The notes under the pieces were generated by a model, which saw only the letters and a list, made by a program, of their open reading frames with translations, was not told the DNA's origin and searched no databases. Of a DNA stretch of 64,000 nucleotides, positions 14,948-24,064 are shown in pieces; the stretch's first letter is position 1, and each line of letters starts with the position of its first letter. Source of the DNA: Paractinoplanes ovalisporus. Lineage in GTDB: Bacteria; Actinomycetota; Actinomycetes; Mycobacteriales; Micromonosporaceae. The translations under genes and the position numbers were made by a program. The DNA lies in contig NZ_JAENHP010000004.1 of assembly GCF_016834655.1 (NCBI RefSeq), forward strand, positions 1 through 64,000. The letters are read 5' to 3'.

Positions 14948-17308
14948 GTGGGTGCGGTGGGGTCGGAACTGGGGCGGCGGATTGTGGCGCTGCGCCTGGC
15001 CCGCGGCATGTCTCAGGAACAACTCGCCGAAAAGACCGGCCTCGCACTCCGCACCATCGGGGACATCGAACGCGGCATCACGCGCCGCCCGCATCGGGAG
15101 ACGTTGCGGGTTCTGTTCGACGGGCTCGGGCCCGAGGCCTCCGAACGGGCCGAACTCTATGGCCTGGCCCGCAAGTCCGCCCCGCCGTCGACCCGGCGCG
15201 CGCCCTCCAAGCGGCCCGACCTCGCCGCCGCCGCGACTCCGCTGGTCGGGCGGGACGACGAATTGGCCCAGCTCGCCGATCTGGTGCTGGATGCGGGGGT
15301 CCGTCTCGTGTCCGTCGTCGGTGCGGGTGGGGTGGGTAAGAGCCGGCTCGCGCTGGAAGCCGGGTGGCGGCTGGCGGGACGGTTCGACCGGGTGGTGGGC
15401 GCCGATCTCAGCGTGCTGGACGACCCGGCCGACGTGCCGCAGGCGGTGGCCGATGCGGTGCGGTGCCGGGTGGCCGGCCGGGAACCGCTGGATGCCCTTG
15501 CCCAGCTGGTCGGGGATGGGCGGTGGCTGCTCGTGCTGGACAGCTTCGAGCATGTGGGCGGGGCCGCGCGATGGGTGGCCGACCTGCTCGGACGCTGTCA
15601 TCGGCTGACTGTCCTGGCCACCAGCCGGTCGCCGTTGCGGCTGCGCGGTGAGCATGTGCAGCGCCTGCTGCCGCTGGCCGGGCCGCAGGCGGTGGAGCTT
15701 CTGGTGCAGCGGGTTTCGGCCGTACGGCTGGGTTTCCGGCTCACCGACAGCAACACCACCGCGGTGCGGGAGCTGTGCCGCCGGCTGGACGGACTGCCGC
15801 TGGCCATCGAGCTGGCGGCGGCGCAACTGGCCGTTCAGGAACCGGCGGACCTGCTGGCCGAGATCTCGGCGAAGCTGCCGGAGCTGGTCGGGGCGGCCGA
15901 CATGCCCGACCGGCACCAGACGCTGCGCCTCACCGTCGAGTGGAGCACGGGCCGGCTCGACCAGCGGGAACGGCTGGTGCTGGGGGCGCTGGCGGTGTTC
16001 GTGGGCGGCGCTTCACCGGCCGATCTGGAGGCGGTGCTCAAGACCGTTTCCCACGTACGGGGCTCAGTGGCGCAACTGGCGGCGGACAGCCTCGTGTCAC
16101 TGGTCGACCGGGACGGGACCGCCCGCATCACCATGTTGGACACCGTGCGTGAGGTTGCGGCGTCACAGGCTCCCGCCGTACGGGAATCTCATGCCCTTCA
16201 TTTCCTTGATCTTCTGCGGTCCGGCAGTGAGCGCGTCGACGCCGAACGGGACAACGTCCGCGCCGCCGTGTGGTGGGCCGTCGCTCACCGGGCCGACGCG
16301 ATCGACGTGGCTCTGGTGAAGGCGCTGACCGCCTTCCACGTGGCGCGGGCGCAGTTCAGCGACGCCCACCGGGTTCTCCTCAAGATCGCAGAGGCCACTT
16401 CCGGTTCCCTCGTACGGGCGTGGGCCGTCTACGGCGCAGCGGTGGCGGCCAACGAGTCGGGCCGGGCCGAGGAAGGGTTACGCCTCGCGGGCCGGTGCGC
16501 CGAACTGTTCACGGAACCGGCCGACGTCAGCGCCGCACTCACGGTGGCCGGCAACGCGCAGAAGTTCCTCGGCCGCTACCCGGAAGCCCAGGCCAGCCAC
16601 CGGGACAGCCTCGACCTGGCCCGGGCCGCCGGTGACCGGCGACGGGTGACGATCTCGCTGAACAACCTGGGCACGCTGGCCCACGACCGCGGCGCGTACG
16701 ACACCGCCCGCGCGCACTACCGGGACAGCCTGGCGATCAAGGACGAGCTCGGTGACCGGCGCGGCGCGGCGGTGACCCGGATGAACCTGGCCGGGGTCGA
16801 GAACGACCTGGGCGCGTACGAGTCGGCCCGCGCCCACCTGGTCACCGCGGTGGCCGCGTTCCGGGAGCTGAGCGACACGTCACCGACCGCGTACGCGCTG
16901 GGCATGCTGGCCGAGTCGCTGCTCGGCCTGGGGCGGGAGGAGGCCGAAGCGATCGCCGGCGAGGCGCTGGCCATGGCCCGCGAGGCCGAGTACCGGCCCG
17001 GCATCGGGCTCGCCCTGGCCCGCCTGGGTGACATCGCACTCGCCCGCAGCGAGTGGGACACGGCGGCGAAGCTTCTCGCCGAGGCGTTCGAGCACGCCAA
17101 CGGGCGTCCGGAACAGGCCCGTACGTTGGACCGGCTCGCCGCCGCCCGCGCCTCGGCCGCCCCCGACGAGGCCCGTGACCTGCGACGACGCGCCGCCGAG
17201 CTGCGCGCCACCCACGACGTGCCGGTGCCTCCGGTCGACCACGACCTGCACGCCTTCCTGACCGGGAAGCTCGGGCCGGCAGAAAAGGTGGCAGATTCGC
17301 GGGGGTGA
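14948..17308 (+). CDS. STAND-type regulator: XRE HTH, NB-ARC ATPase, TPR
   Basis: A 786-residue protein. Residues about 8-65 form an XRE helix-turn-helix (RLARGMSQEQLAEKTGLALRTIGDIERG). Residues about 95-330 are an NB-ARC/STAND NTPase with Walker A GAGGVGKSR, Walker B WLLVLDSFEHV, the sensor strand TVLATSRSPLRL and the GLPLAIELAAA motif. From about residue 450 helical TPR repeats follow (ISLNNLGTLAHDRGAYDTA and similar). Such proteins are usually signal-gated transcription activators. No target gene cluster is obvious; the secreted pseudoprotease pair lies directly downstream on the same strand. Confidence 0.88.
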   Translation: MGAVGSELGRRIVALRLARGMSQEQLAEKTGLALRTIGDIERGITRRPHRETLRVLFDGLGPEASERAELYGLARKSAPPSTRRAPSKRPDLAAAATPLVGRDDELAQLADLVLDAGVRLVSVVGAGGVGKSRLALEAGWRLAGRFDRVVGADLSVLDDPADVPQAVADAVRCRVAGREPLDALAQLVGDGRWLLVLDSFEHVGGAARWVADLLGRCHRLTVLATSRSPLRLRGEHVQRLLPLAGPQAVELLVQRVSAVRLGFRLTDSNTTAVRELCRRLDGLPLAIELAAAQLAVQEPADLLAEISAKLPELVGAADMPDRHQTLRLTVEWSTGRLDQRERLVLGALAVFVGGASPADLEAVLKTVSHVRGSVAQLAADSLVSLVDRDGTARITMLDTVREVAASQAPAVRESHALHFLDLLRSGSERVDAERDNVRAAVWWAVAHRADAIDVALVKALTAFHVARAQFSDAHRVLLKIAEATSGSLVRAWAVYGAAVAANESGRAEEGLRLAGRCAELFTEPADVSAALTVAGNAQKFLGRYPEAQASHRDSLDLARAAGDRRRVTISLNNLGTLAHDRGAYDTARAHYRDSLAIKDELGDRRGAAVTRMNLAGVENDLGAYESARAHLVTAVAAFRELSDTSPTAYALGMLAESLLGLGREEAEAIAGEALAMAREAEYRPGIGLALARLGDIALARSEWDTAAKLLAEAFEHANGRPEQARTLDRLAAARASAAPDEARDLRRRAAELRATHDVPVPPVDHDLHAFLTGKLGPAEKVADSRG

Positions 17309-17367
17309 AGTTGCCGCAGACAGCGACCCGGCGGCGCCCCTAGTGTCGTGCGCGCTCAGTTCCCTCG

Positions 17368-18099
17368 ATGAACGGAAACAGTGTGCGCAGCCTTCGTGTT
17401 GTGGCCGTCGCGGTGCTCGCCGCCCTGGTCCTGACCCCCACCGCCGCCCGCGCGGCACCACCGGCGTCCACCATCGTGGACGAACGGGCCCCCGGCAACC
17501 AGTGGATGGTCCGGGGTTACGCCTACGGCGACCTGTGGTGCTCGGGTACGGCCCTGAACCGCTGGTGGGTGCTCACCGTCATGGACTGCGTGGGGCCCGG
17601 CCCGAACAGCGAGATCGAAGCCGCCGGCCGGAGATTCCCGATCGCCTTCGGTGCCCGCCACGGCCAGATGTACCTGGTCCGGCTCTCCAGCCCGATCCCC
17701 GGCCTGCCGGACACGGTGCTTCCGCTGGCCCGGCAGAGCCCCGCGATCGGCACGCGGGTCTTCCGCTACAGCGGCAGCGACTCCCGTTTCTACCGGTCGA
17801 GCCCGGTCACCATCCTCGAGAACGCGTACGGCCGCGACCATCGCGACATCAATCTGATCACGTCGGGCGGCGACGGTCTGCCCTCGTTCCATGAGGGTGG
17901 CGCGGTGATCTGGGGCGGCGTCCTGGTCGGTGTCTCGTACTTCCTCACGCGAACCAACCCCGACGGCTCGTGGGACTACGACGGCCCGATCTCCGTCCTG
18001 GGTATCGCCGAGCACCGCCAGTGGATCGTCGACACGATGGCGGCCTATCCGCCTCTGATCGTCGACACCGGACAGTGCCCGATCTTCCTCTGCCGCTGA
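17368..18099 (+). CDS. secreted trypsin-fold protein lacking the catalytic triad (paralogue 1)
   Basis: A 243-residue protein with a Sec signal peptide (residues 1-30, ending ARAAPP). The S1 framework is recognisable: CSGTALNRWWVLT matches the segment before the catalytic His, but the expected AAHC reads VMDC; the Asp region reads QMYLVRLSSP; and the GDSGGP box is replaced by HEGGAV. All three triad residues are therefore absent. The C-terminus ends QCPIFLCR, a motif shared with the next gene. It is probably an extracellular binding protein rather than a protease. Start by position; ACGGAAACA follows the ATG and no strong Shine-Dalgarno site precedes it. Confidence 0.72.
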   Translation: MNGNSVRSLRVVAVAVLAALVLTPTAARAAPPASTIVDERAPGNQWMVRGYAYGDLWCSGTALNRWWVLTVMDCVGPGPNSEIEAAGRRFPIAFGARHGQMYLVRLSSPIPGLPDTVLPLARQSPAIGTRVFRYSGSDSRFYRSSPVTILENAYGRDHRDINLITSGGDGLPSFHEGGAVIWGGVLVGVSYFLTRTNPDGSWDYDGPISVLGIAEHRQWIVDTMAAYPPLIVDTGQCPIFLCR

Positions 18100-18120
18100 T
18101 TCGACGTCTGGAGAACTCCT

Positions 18121-18825
18121 GTGCGCATCCTCCGTACCGCGATCGCGGTCATCCTGACCCTCGTCGCGCTCACCTTCGCCGCCGCTCCGGCCCTGGCTGC
18201 GGAGAACAGCCTGGTCGACACCACCATCCCGAGCCAGCGCTGGCTGGTCCGGGTCTGGAGCTGGGACCACTCGTTCGCCTGTTCCGGCGCCCTCATCACG
18301 CCGAGCTGGCTGCTCACCCGCGACGGCTGCCCGACCAACGGCGACATCGACGCGGGCGGGCAGATCCGCCGCGCCACGTTCACCGCTCTGCGCGGCAAGC
18401 TGCTGCTGGCCCGGCTCGACGCCCCCGTCACCGGATTCCCGTCGCGCACGCTGGCCACCCAGGACCCGGCCGTAGGCACGGACGCCTGGCGCTACGCCGG
18501 CGGCGACCGCCACTTGGACGAGTACGTGAGGCTGGCCACGCGCATCGACACCGACGCCGGCTTCCCCACCGCCGACATGATCGTCTCCGGCACCCCGGCC
18601 ACCTTCGTCCGAGGCGACCAGGGCGGACCGGTCTTCGTCGGCGACACCATGGTCGGCATCACCGACTACGCGCTGCGCTGGACCGAGGACAACTACCTCG
18701 ACGTCACCGGCCCGATCGGCGTGCTCAGCATCGCCCGCAACCGCCAGTGGCTCACCGACACGATGGCGGCCCACCCACCCCTGGTCATCAAGTACCCGCA
18801 GTGCCCGATCTTCCTGTGTAGCTGA
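18121..18825 (+). CDS. secreted trypsin-fold protein lacking the catalytic triad (paralogue 2)
   Basis: A 234-residue paralogue of the preceding gene, 21 bases downstream, with its own signal peptide (residues 1-26, ending PALAAE). CSGALITPSWLLT precedes RDGC where AAHC is expected, KLLLARLDAP lacks the Asp, and GDQGGP stands where active enzymes have GDSGGP. The single Ser-to-Gln change in an otherwise perfect box shows descent from an active protease. The C-terminus ends QCPIFLCS. GGAG precedes the GTG start by 8 bases. The pair probably arose by tandem duplication and is co-transcribed. Confidence 0.75.
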   Translation: MRILRTAIAVILTLVALTFAAAPALAAENSLVDTTIPSQRWLVRVWSWDHSFACSGALITPSWLLTRDGCPTNGDIDAGGQIRRATFTALRGKLLLARLDAPVTGFPSRTLATQDPAVGTDAWRYAGGDRHLDEYVRLATRIDTDAGFPTADMIVSGTPATFVRGDQGGPVFVGDTMVGITDYALRWTEDNYLDVTGPIGVLSIARNRQWLTDTMAAHPPLVIKYPQCPIFLCS

Positions 18826-18866
18826 GCCCGAGTTCCCTGGCCCGGCGGCGGGTCAGCAGGGTGCCG

Positions 18867-19910
18867 CTAACGGGGCAGCTCTACGAGGAGGCGCTGTGGT
18901 TCGCGGTCGCGCCGTTCCGGGCGCCACAGGTTGCTGCGAGCGGTTCGGGTGGCGACGACCGCCCAGGCGCTGACCAGCACGGCGAAGAGCACCACGGCCA
19001 GGGCGGTCAGCACCGGTGAACCCGTGCGGGTCGCGAGGCCGCCGGTGGCGGTGACGACCGTGCCGACCGGGAACGTGAAGCTCCACCAGGTCAGGGTGAA
19101 CGGCAGGTCTTCCCGTACGGTGCGGACGGTGATCGCCGTGGCCAATGCGGCCCAGAAGAGGGCGAAACCCAGCGTCGGCACGCCGTACAGCAGCGCCACC
19201 ATCTGAGCCCCGGTGGCGTACGGGTCGGGGAGAACGCCCTCGGCCGAGCGGCCCAGCAGGTGGAACGCGGTCACCGACTGGCCGAGCGGGCCCAGCACGA
19301 TCCACAGGGTGGGGACCATCCGGGCCGCGCCGACCTGGTGCCGCACCAGGCGGGCCCAGATCTGGCTGATGACGATGACCGCGGCGAACAGGCTGATGCC
19401 GGCCAACGCGTAGCAGGCCAGCAGCAGGTCGCGGCCGAAGGGCACATGCGGGACCAGCAGCGCGCCGGTGGCGGCGGAGACCATCGGGGAGACCACGGGC
19501 ATCAGCCAGCCACCGAACGCCGCGTCGGGGGCGGCGGCCAGGGTGGGGCGGGTCATCATCCGGTACGGGACGGCGACCGCGACGATCAGGCCCAGCAGCG
19601 TGCCGGCGGTCCACAGCACCAGGTCGGCCGCCACGGCGAACGAACCGGGGCCGAGCAACAGGGTGCCCGCGCCCACGGTCATCAGCGCCATCGGCGGGGC
19701 GCCCCAGAACTGCATCAGGACGGGGTCGTCCAGGTGGCTGGTCCCGCGGCGGACGGTGGCGGTGATGACCGCGACCAGCAGGGTGGCCGCCAGCAACCAC
19801 ATCGCGGTGGCGAACGTGTGCAGGCCGGGGAACTGCACGGGCAGCGTGGCGGCGGCGGTGGCGACGATCCCGGTGCCCATGACGGAGGCGAACCAGTTGG
19901 GTCCGAACAT
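18867..19910 (-). CDS. TDT-family transporter (TehA/malic acid/sulfite exporter-like)
   Basis: A 347-residue membrane protein with about ten helices, beginning FGPNWFASVMGTGIVATAAA, the typical opening of the tellurite-resistance/dicarboxylate transporter family. Substrates in the family include C4-dicarboxylates, sulfite and anions. GGTGGAAAC before the ATG at 19910 acts as a ribosome binding site; the longer upstream frame is not plausible. It is divergent from a LysR gene 70 bases away, which probably controls it. Confidence 0.85.
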   Translation of the reverse strand: MFGPNWFASVMGTGIVATAAATLPVQFPGLHTFATAMWLLAATLLVAVITATVRRGTSHLDDPVLMQFWGAPPMALMTVGAGTLLLGPGSFAVAADLVLWTAGTLLGLIVAVAVPYRMMTRPTLAAAPDAAFGGWLMPVVSPMVSAATGALLVPHVPFGRDLLLACYALAGISLFAAVIVISQIWARLVRHQVGAARMVPTLWIVLGPLGQSVTAFHLLGRSAEGVLPDPYATGAQMVALLYGVPTLGFALFWAALATAITVRTVREDLPFTLTWWSFTFPVGTVVTATGGLATRTGSPVLTALAVVLFAVLVSAWAVVATRTARSNLWRPERRDREPQRLLVELPR

Positions 19911-19962
19911 GTTTCCACCCTGCTCCGGGAAAGCCCAGGCCAGTAGGTGTCGATCTCGCCTG

Positions 19963-19974
19963 AGGTCATAACCT
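19963..19974. promoter_or_regulatory. inverted repeat AGGT-N4-ACCT overlapping the lysR -10
   Basis: AGGTCATAACCT is a perfect 4+4 inverted repeat. Its right half contains the TAACCT -10 that lies 6 bases before the LysR ATG. The site sits in the divergent TDT/lysR region and is a good candidate for LysR autoregulation. Confidence 0.5.
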
Positions 19975-19980
19975 GTCCTT

Positions 19981-20877
19981 ATGCCTCTGCCCCCTTTGAC
20001 CGCCGACCTGACCGGCTTCGATCTGCTGCTCAGCGTCGCCCGGCTGGGCAGTGTGGGGCGGGCCGCGGCGGAGCACCGCATCTCGCAGCCGGCCGCCAGC
20101 AACCGCCTGCGTGAGCTCGAACGCCGGGTCGGGCTGACGCTGCTGCACCGCACCCCGCGCGGTTCGACGCTGACCGAGACCGGCGCCCTGGTCGCCGACT
20201 GGGCCCGCGCGGCGATCGACGCGGCCGACGCGCTGGCGGCGGGTCTGGCGGCGTTGCGGGCCACCCACGAGAGCCGGCTCACCGTCGCCGCCAGTCAGAC
20301 CGTCGCCGAATATCTGCTGCCCGCGTGGCTGGTCGCGTTGCGCGCGGCCCACCCGGGGCTGGCCGTGACGTTGCAGGCCGCGAACTCGGCCGACGTCGCC
20401 GCCGCGGTGCTGGCCGGGCAGGTCGAACTGGGTTTCGTCGAGGGCCCCGACCTGCCGGCCGGCCTGCACGACGAGGTGGTGGCGACCGACCGGCTCGCCG
20501 TGGTGGTCGCGCCCGCGCATCCGTGGGCGCGGCGCCGCCGGTCGGTGACGGCGGCCGAGCTGGCGGCGACCCCGCTGGTGTCGCGCGAGTCCGGCTCGGG
20601 CACCCGGCGGGCGTTCGACCAGGCGCTCGGCGACCTGACCGCGGCCGCGCCGCTGCTCGAACTGTCGTCGACCACGGCGATCAAACACGCGGTGGCGGCG
20701 GGCTCGGGCGCGGCGGTGCTCAGCTCGCTGGCGGTGACCGCCGAACTGGCGGCCGGCACGCTGGTGGCCGTGCCGACCGCGGTCCCGTTGCAGCGCCGGC
20801 TGCGGGCCGTGTGGCGCACAGCCGACCAGCTGATCGGCCCGGCCCGCGACCTCTACGCCATCGCCCGCCGCGCATAA
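19981..20877 (+). CDS. LysR-family transcriptional regulator
   Basis: A 298-residue LysR regulator: N-terminal HTH (SVARLGSVGRAAAEHRISQPAASNRLRELERRVG) and a two-lobed effector domain resembling CbbR/YeiE-type members (RLTVAASQTVAEYLLPAWL; LAVVVAPAHPWARRR). It is transcribed away from the TDT transporter. The ATG is preceded by a -10 at 6 bases with no Shine-Dalgarno site, so the message is probably leaderless. Confidence 0.9.
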   Translation: MPLPPLTADLTGFDLLLSVARLGSVGRAAAEHRISQPAASNRLRELERRVGLTLLHRTPRGSTLTETGALVADWARAAIDAADALAAGLAALRATHESRLTVAASQTVAEYLLPAWLVALRAAHPGLAVTLQAANSADVAAAVLAGQVELGFVEGPDLPAGLHDEVVATDRLAVVVAPAHPWARRRRSVTAAELAATPLVSRESGSGTRRAFDQALGDLTAAAPLLELSSTTAIKHAVAAGSGAAVLSSLAVTAELAAGTLVAVPTAVPLQRRLRAVWRTADQLIGPARDLYAIARRA

Positions 20878-20970
20878 AGCCCGGACCCGCGCCCCCCTAC
20901 GCCGTCACCCGCCGCGCATAAAGGCTGAGCCGGCGACCTCTGTGCCCTCGCCCGTCGCGCTCAAAGAGCA

Positions 20971-21393
20971 TTACGGCGTGAGGTCGATGGCGGCCGCGAA
21001 CGATCCGTCCATCAGGAACGGCACCGACTCGTGCTCGTGGACGACCAGCCACCGTCCGTCGATCCGGCGCAGCCCGAGCGTCACCCGGTACCAGAGAGTG
21101 AACGCGTCCGTCGTACCCCTGGGTGTCGCGCTCATCGAGTCGTAACTGGTCGCAAACGCCACATCGCCGTCGACGGTGATCTCCAGCTGGGTGACCTCGC
21201 GGCGCGGCGGCGCCTCGAACGTGGCCAGCCACCGCTCGGTCGGCGCCGGGTCGTTGCCGTCGACCCGTGAGCCCAGCGGCGGCGCCAGGTCGAACGTGCG
21301 CACCTCGTCGGCCGAGTAGGACAGGAAGGCCTTCACGTCGCCCTCGCTCAGCCGCGCCGCCCGCGCCTCGATCACCTCTCGGATGTCCTGCAT
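20971..21393 (-). CDS. SnoaL-like/ketosteroid isomerase-fold protein
   Basis: A 140-residue NTF2-like domain protein: an opening helix (MQDIREVIEARAARLSEGD), the curved sheet segments WYRVTLGLRRIDGRWLVVHEHES and VPFLMDGSFAAAIDL. Members with the HEHxSxP ending are often annotated as SnoaL-like or DUF4440 proteins of unknown substrate. AGGAGG 8 bases upstream fixes the ATG at 21393. It is divergent from the YCII-sigma factor pair and probably part of the same stress-related locus. Confidence 0.8.
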   Translation of the reverse strand: MQDIREVIEARAARLSEGDVKAFLSYSADEVRTFDLAPPLGSRVDGNDPAPTERWLATFEAPPRREVTQLEITVDGDVAFATSYDSMSATPRGTTDAFTLWYRVTLGLRRIDGRWLVVHEHESVPFLMDGSFAAAIDLTP

Positions 21394-21505
21394 GACGAGC
21401 ACCTCCTTTTGTAAGAACTTGTGCCCGGGACGTCGAAGCCGAGGCCGCGGCTTCGACATCAGGATGAGCCGGAAAATCACGATGAGCCGAGAAGAAGGAG
21501 ACGCC

Positions 21506-21877
21506 ATGAAATACCTGATCCTGATCCAGTCGAACGAGCGCAGCCTCGCGGCCTGGGACAAGATGACCGATGACGAGCAGATGGAGTTCGGCCGCGGCCA
21601 CCTCCAACTGAGCGCCGAGATGGGCGAGGCGGGTGTGCTCGTGGCCTCCGAGGGGCTGGCCGACCCGGCGCTGGCCCGCTGGGTGGCGGTCCGCGACGGC
21701 GAGCGGATCGTCTCCGACGGCCCGTTCGCCGAGGTCAAGGAGCACCTGGCCGGCTTCTACCTGATCGACGTGGCCGACGAGAAGGACGCGCTGGCGTGGG
21801 CGGCCAAGGTTCCCGACGCGGCCACCATCGGTGTCGAGGTGCGCCCGATCCTGGACATGAGCGGGTGGGAGTTCTGA
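21506..21877 (+). CDS. YCII/DGPF-domain protein
   Basis: A 123-residue YCII-related protein with the diagnostic DGPFAEVKEHLAGFYLIDV segment. In ECF42-type sigma loci a DGPF protein is encoded beside the sigma factor, and its gene is usually the regulated target or accessory; here its stop overlaps the sigma gene start by 13 bases. GAAGGAG gives a clear ribosome binding site before the ATG. Confidence 0.88.
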   Translation: MKYLILIQSNERSLAAWDKMTDDEQMEFGRGHLQLSAEMGEAGVLVASEGLADPALARWVAVRDGERIVSDGPFAEVKEHLAGFYLIDVADEKDALAWAAKVPDAATIGVEVRPILDMSGWEF

Positions 21878-23067
21878 CACCGGTCGAGGAGGTTCTGCGC
21901 ACCGCCGCGCCGCAGGTCCTGGGGGCGGTGGTGCGTCGTTACGGCGATTTCGACGCGAGCGAGGACGCCGTTCAGGAGGCGCTGCTCGCGGCGGCCCGGC
22001 AGTGGCCGTCGGAGGGCGTTCCGGACAATCCGCGCGCGTGGCTGATCCGAGTGGCGTCGCGTCGCCGGATCGAGCTGGCGCGCAACGAGGAGGCCCGGCG
22101 TCGGCGCGAGGCGCTGCCGCCCGATCCGGTTCCCGACGTACGGGGTGACGACGAGCTCACGCTGCTCCTGCTCTGCTGCCACCCGGCGCTGACACCGATC
22201 TCGCAGGTGGCGTTGACGTTGCGTGCCGTGGGCGGCCTGAGCACCGCCGAGATCGCCCGGGCGCTGCTCGTGCCGGAGAGCACCGTGGGTCAGCGCATCA
22301 GCCGGGCGAAGAGGAAGATCCGGGAGGCCGGAGCCCGCTTCGTCCTGCCGAGCGACACGGAAATGACGGCACTGCTTCCCGCCGTACGGCAAACGCTGTA
22401 TTTGATCTTCAATGAGGGCTCGACCGCGAGCTCGGGCTCGTCGCTGCACCGGGTGGAGCTGAGCGCCGAGGCGATCCGGCTTACCCGGCAGCTGCACGCC
22501 CGGCTGCCGCACGACGGCGAGGTGTCCGGCCTGCTCGCGCTGATGCTGCTCACCGACGCGCGCCGCCCGGCCCGCACCCGCCCCGACGGCGCTCTGGTGC
22601 CGCTGGCTGAGCAGGACCGCACGCTCTGGAACCGCGCGGAGATCGACGAGGGGGTACGGATCGTCACCGCCGCGCTGCGTGACACCGCCGTCGGCCCGTT
22701 CCAGGTGCAGGCCGCGATCACCGCCGTGCACGACGAGGCGGAGCGGGCCGAGGAGACCGACTGGCCGCAGATCCTGCAGCTCTACCGCCTGCTGCACTCG
22801 CTCGCGCCCGGCCCGATGGTCACGCTGAACCGGATCGTGGCGCTCGCCGAGATGGACGGCCCGCTGGTGGGCCTGCGCGCCCTGGACGAGGCGGCCGCCG
22901 ACCCGGCTCTGGCCGATCATCACCGGGTCGCCGCGGTGCGGGCCCACCTGCTCGAACGTGCCGGCGACCTCGCACGTGCGCGCGAGGAGTATCTGTGGGC
23001 GTCCCGGCTGACGCTGAGCCTGCCCGAGCGCCGCTACCTGGAGTCACGGGCCACGCGCCTACGTTGA
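21865..23067 (+). CDS. ECF42-like RNA polymerase sigma factor
   Basis: A 400-residue protein, far longer than a minimal ECF sigma. The sigma2 region is VVRRYGDFDASEDAVQEALLAA ... NPRAWLIRVASRRRIE, and sigma4 is LSTAEIARALLVPESTVGQRISRAKRKIREAG. The remaining C-terminal part is the helical extension of the ECF42 group (NEGSTASSG, LLALMLLTDARRPAR, LHSLAPGPMVTLNRIVALAEMDG). No anti-sigma gene is near, consistent with this group. The GTG at 21865 overlaps the YCII gene; a CTG nearer to TPVEEV is less likely. Confidence 0.88.
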   Translation: MGVLTPVEEVLRTAAPQVLGAVVRRYGDFDASEDAVQEALLAAARQWPSEGVPDNPRAWLIRVASRRRIELARNEEARRRREALPPDPVPDVRGDDELTLLLLCCHPALTPISQVALTLRAVGGLSTAEIARALLVPESTVGQRISRAKRKIREAGARFVLPSDTEMTALLPAVRQTLYLIFNEGSTASSGSSLHRVELSAEAIRLTRQLHARLPHDGEVSGLLALMLLTDARRPARTRPDGALVPLAEQDRTLWNRAEIDEGVRIVTAALRDTAVGPFQVQAAITAVHDEAERAEETDWPQILQLYRLLHSLAPGPMVTLNRIVALAEMDGPLVGLRALDEAAADPALADHHRVAAVRAHLLERAGDLARAREEYLWASRLTLSLPERRYLESRATRLR

Positions 23068-23685
23068 GATCAGCGCCCGCAGCAGCGTGACGCAGTCTCC
23101 GGCGGTCTCGTCGGGACGGAAGGTCAGCGTCTCCGGCCAGGAACGACCAGCGGAGACCCATCCCGTACGCAGGCCGGCCGCGCGACCACCGCCGATGTCG
23201 TACTCGGCGTGGTCACCGACCATCCACCCGCCCTCGGACAGATTCCGGCCGACCGCGGCGGCGGCCAGTTCGAAGATCCGGCGCTCCGGTTTACGCACGC
23301 CGGCCCCCTCGGACACGATCCAGCCCGCCACCAGACCGTCCAGGCCGGTCCGGCGCAGCTTGGCCTCCTGCTGGGCCACCGTGCCATTCGTGACGACCAC
23401 CGGCACGAACCCGGCCGCCGTCACCGCGGTCAGCGCCGCCGCGACCCGCGGGTCCGGTTGGAGCTGCTCGACCAGGCCGGCCCGCAGTTCAACGAGCACG
23501 TCGGCGGCGTCCAGGCGGTAGCGCGACGCGATCACCGCGGCGAGATCCTCGCGGCGCCGATAGCCGTCTTGATCTTCGGTGACCAGCCACGGCACCTCGG
23601 ACTCGCCGAAGCGGGCATGTGCCCAGGCCTTGAAGGCGGCTGTGCGGTCGATAAGAGTGTTGTCCAGATCGACGAGCAGCAACAT
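23059..23685 (-). CDS. HAD-superfamily hydrolase
   Basis: A 208-residue HAD phosphatase-like enzyme. Motif I is LLVDLDNTLIDRT (DxDNT, nucleophile Asp), motif II is VVVTNGT, the conserved lysine is in GVRKPERRIF and motif IV is WMVGDHAEYDIGG. The substrate is unknown. Its 3' end overlaps the sigma gene convergently by 9 bases. Confidence 0.88.
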   Translation of the reverse strand: MLLLVDLDNTLIDRTAAFKAWAHARFGESEVPWLVTEDQDGYRRREDLAAVIASRYRLDAADVLVELRAGLVEQLQPDPRVAAALTAVTAAGFVPVVVTNGTVAQQEAKLRRTGLDGLVAGWIVSEGAGVRKPERRIFELAAAAVGRNLSEGGWMVGDHAEYDIGGGRAAGLRTGWVSAGRSWPETLTFRPDETAGDCVTLLRALIST

Positions 23686-23727
23686 CCGTCGATCTTGTCA
23701 GAGCTCTCGCGGGTCAAGGAGGACGTC

Positions 23728-24036
23728 GTGCTGACATTCACGAACGCGGCCGAACAGGCGGCTTGGACCATGGCGGAAGCCCTTTGCGAGAAGGCCTTCA
23801 TCGCCATGAAGCACGCCGAGGAGGCCCAGGAGGTGTTCCGGAAGGGCCGGATGGCGATGCGCCGCCAGTTCAAGGCCCGCGGCCTCTCCGAGATCGACGC
23901 GAGTATCCGCTGGAAGAGCACGTCCCAGGCGCAGGCGGCGCTGGCCGACCACGAGTTCTACATGCAGGAGGCGTCGATGTACAACGAGGCGGCCTCGGCG
24001 CAGTATGCGAAGGCGCTGTATCTCAGGGGTCGTTAG
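23728..24036 (+). CDS. small helical hypothetical protein
   Basis: A 102-residue soluble, almost wholly helical protein (AAWTMAEALCEKAFIAMKHAEE ... QAALADHEFYMQEASMYNEA). Alanine-spaced heptads suggest a helical bundle. AAGGAGG 5 bases before the GTG fixes the start. It is divergent from the HAD gene. I do not recognise the family. Confidence 0.65.
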   Translation: MLTFTNAAEQAAWTMAEALCEKAFIAMKHAEEAQEVFRKGRMAMRRQFKARGLSEIDASIRWKSTSQAQAALADHEFYMQEASMYNEAASAQYAKALYLRGR

Positions 24037-24064
24037 GCGCGGCGCCGCGAGATCTCGGAGGTCG

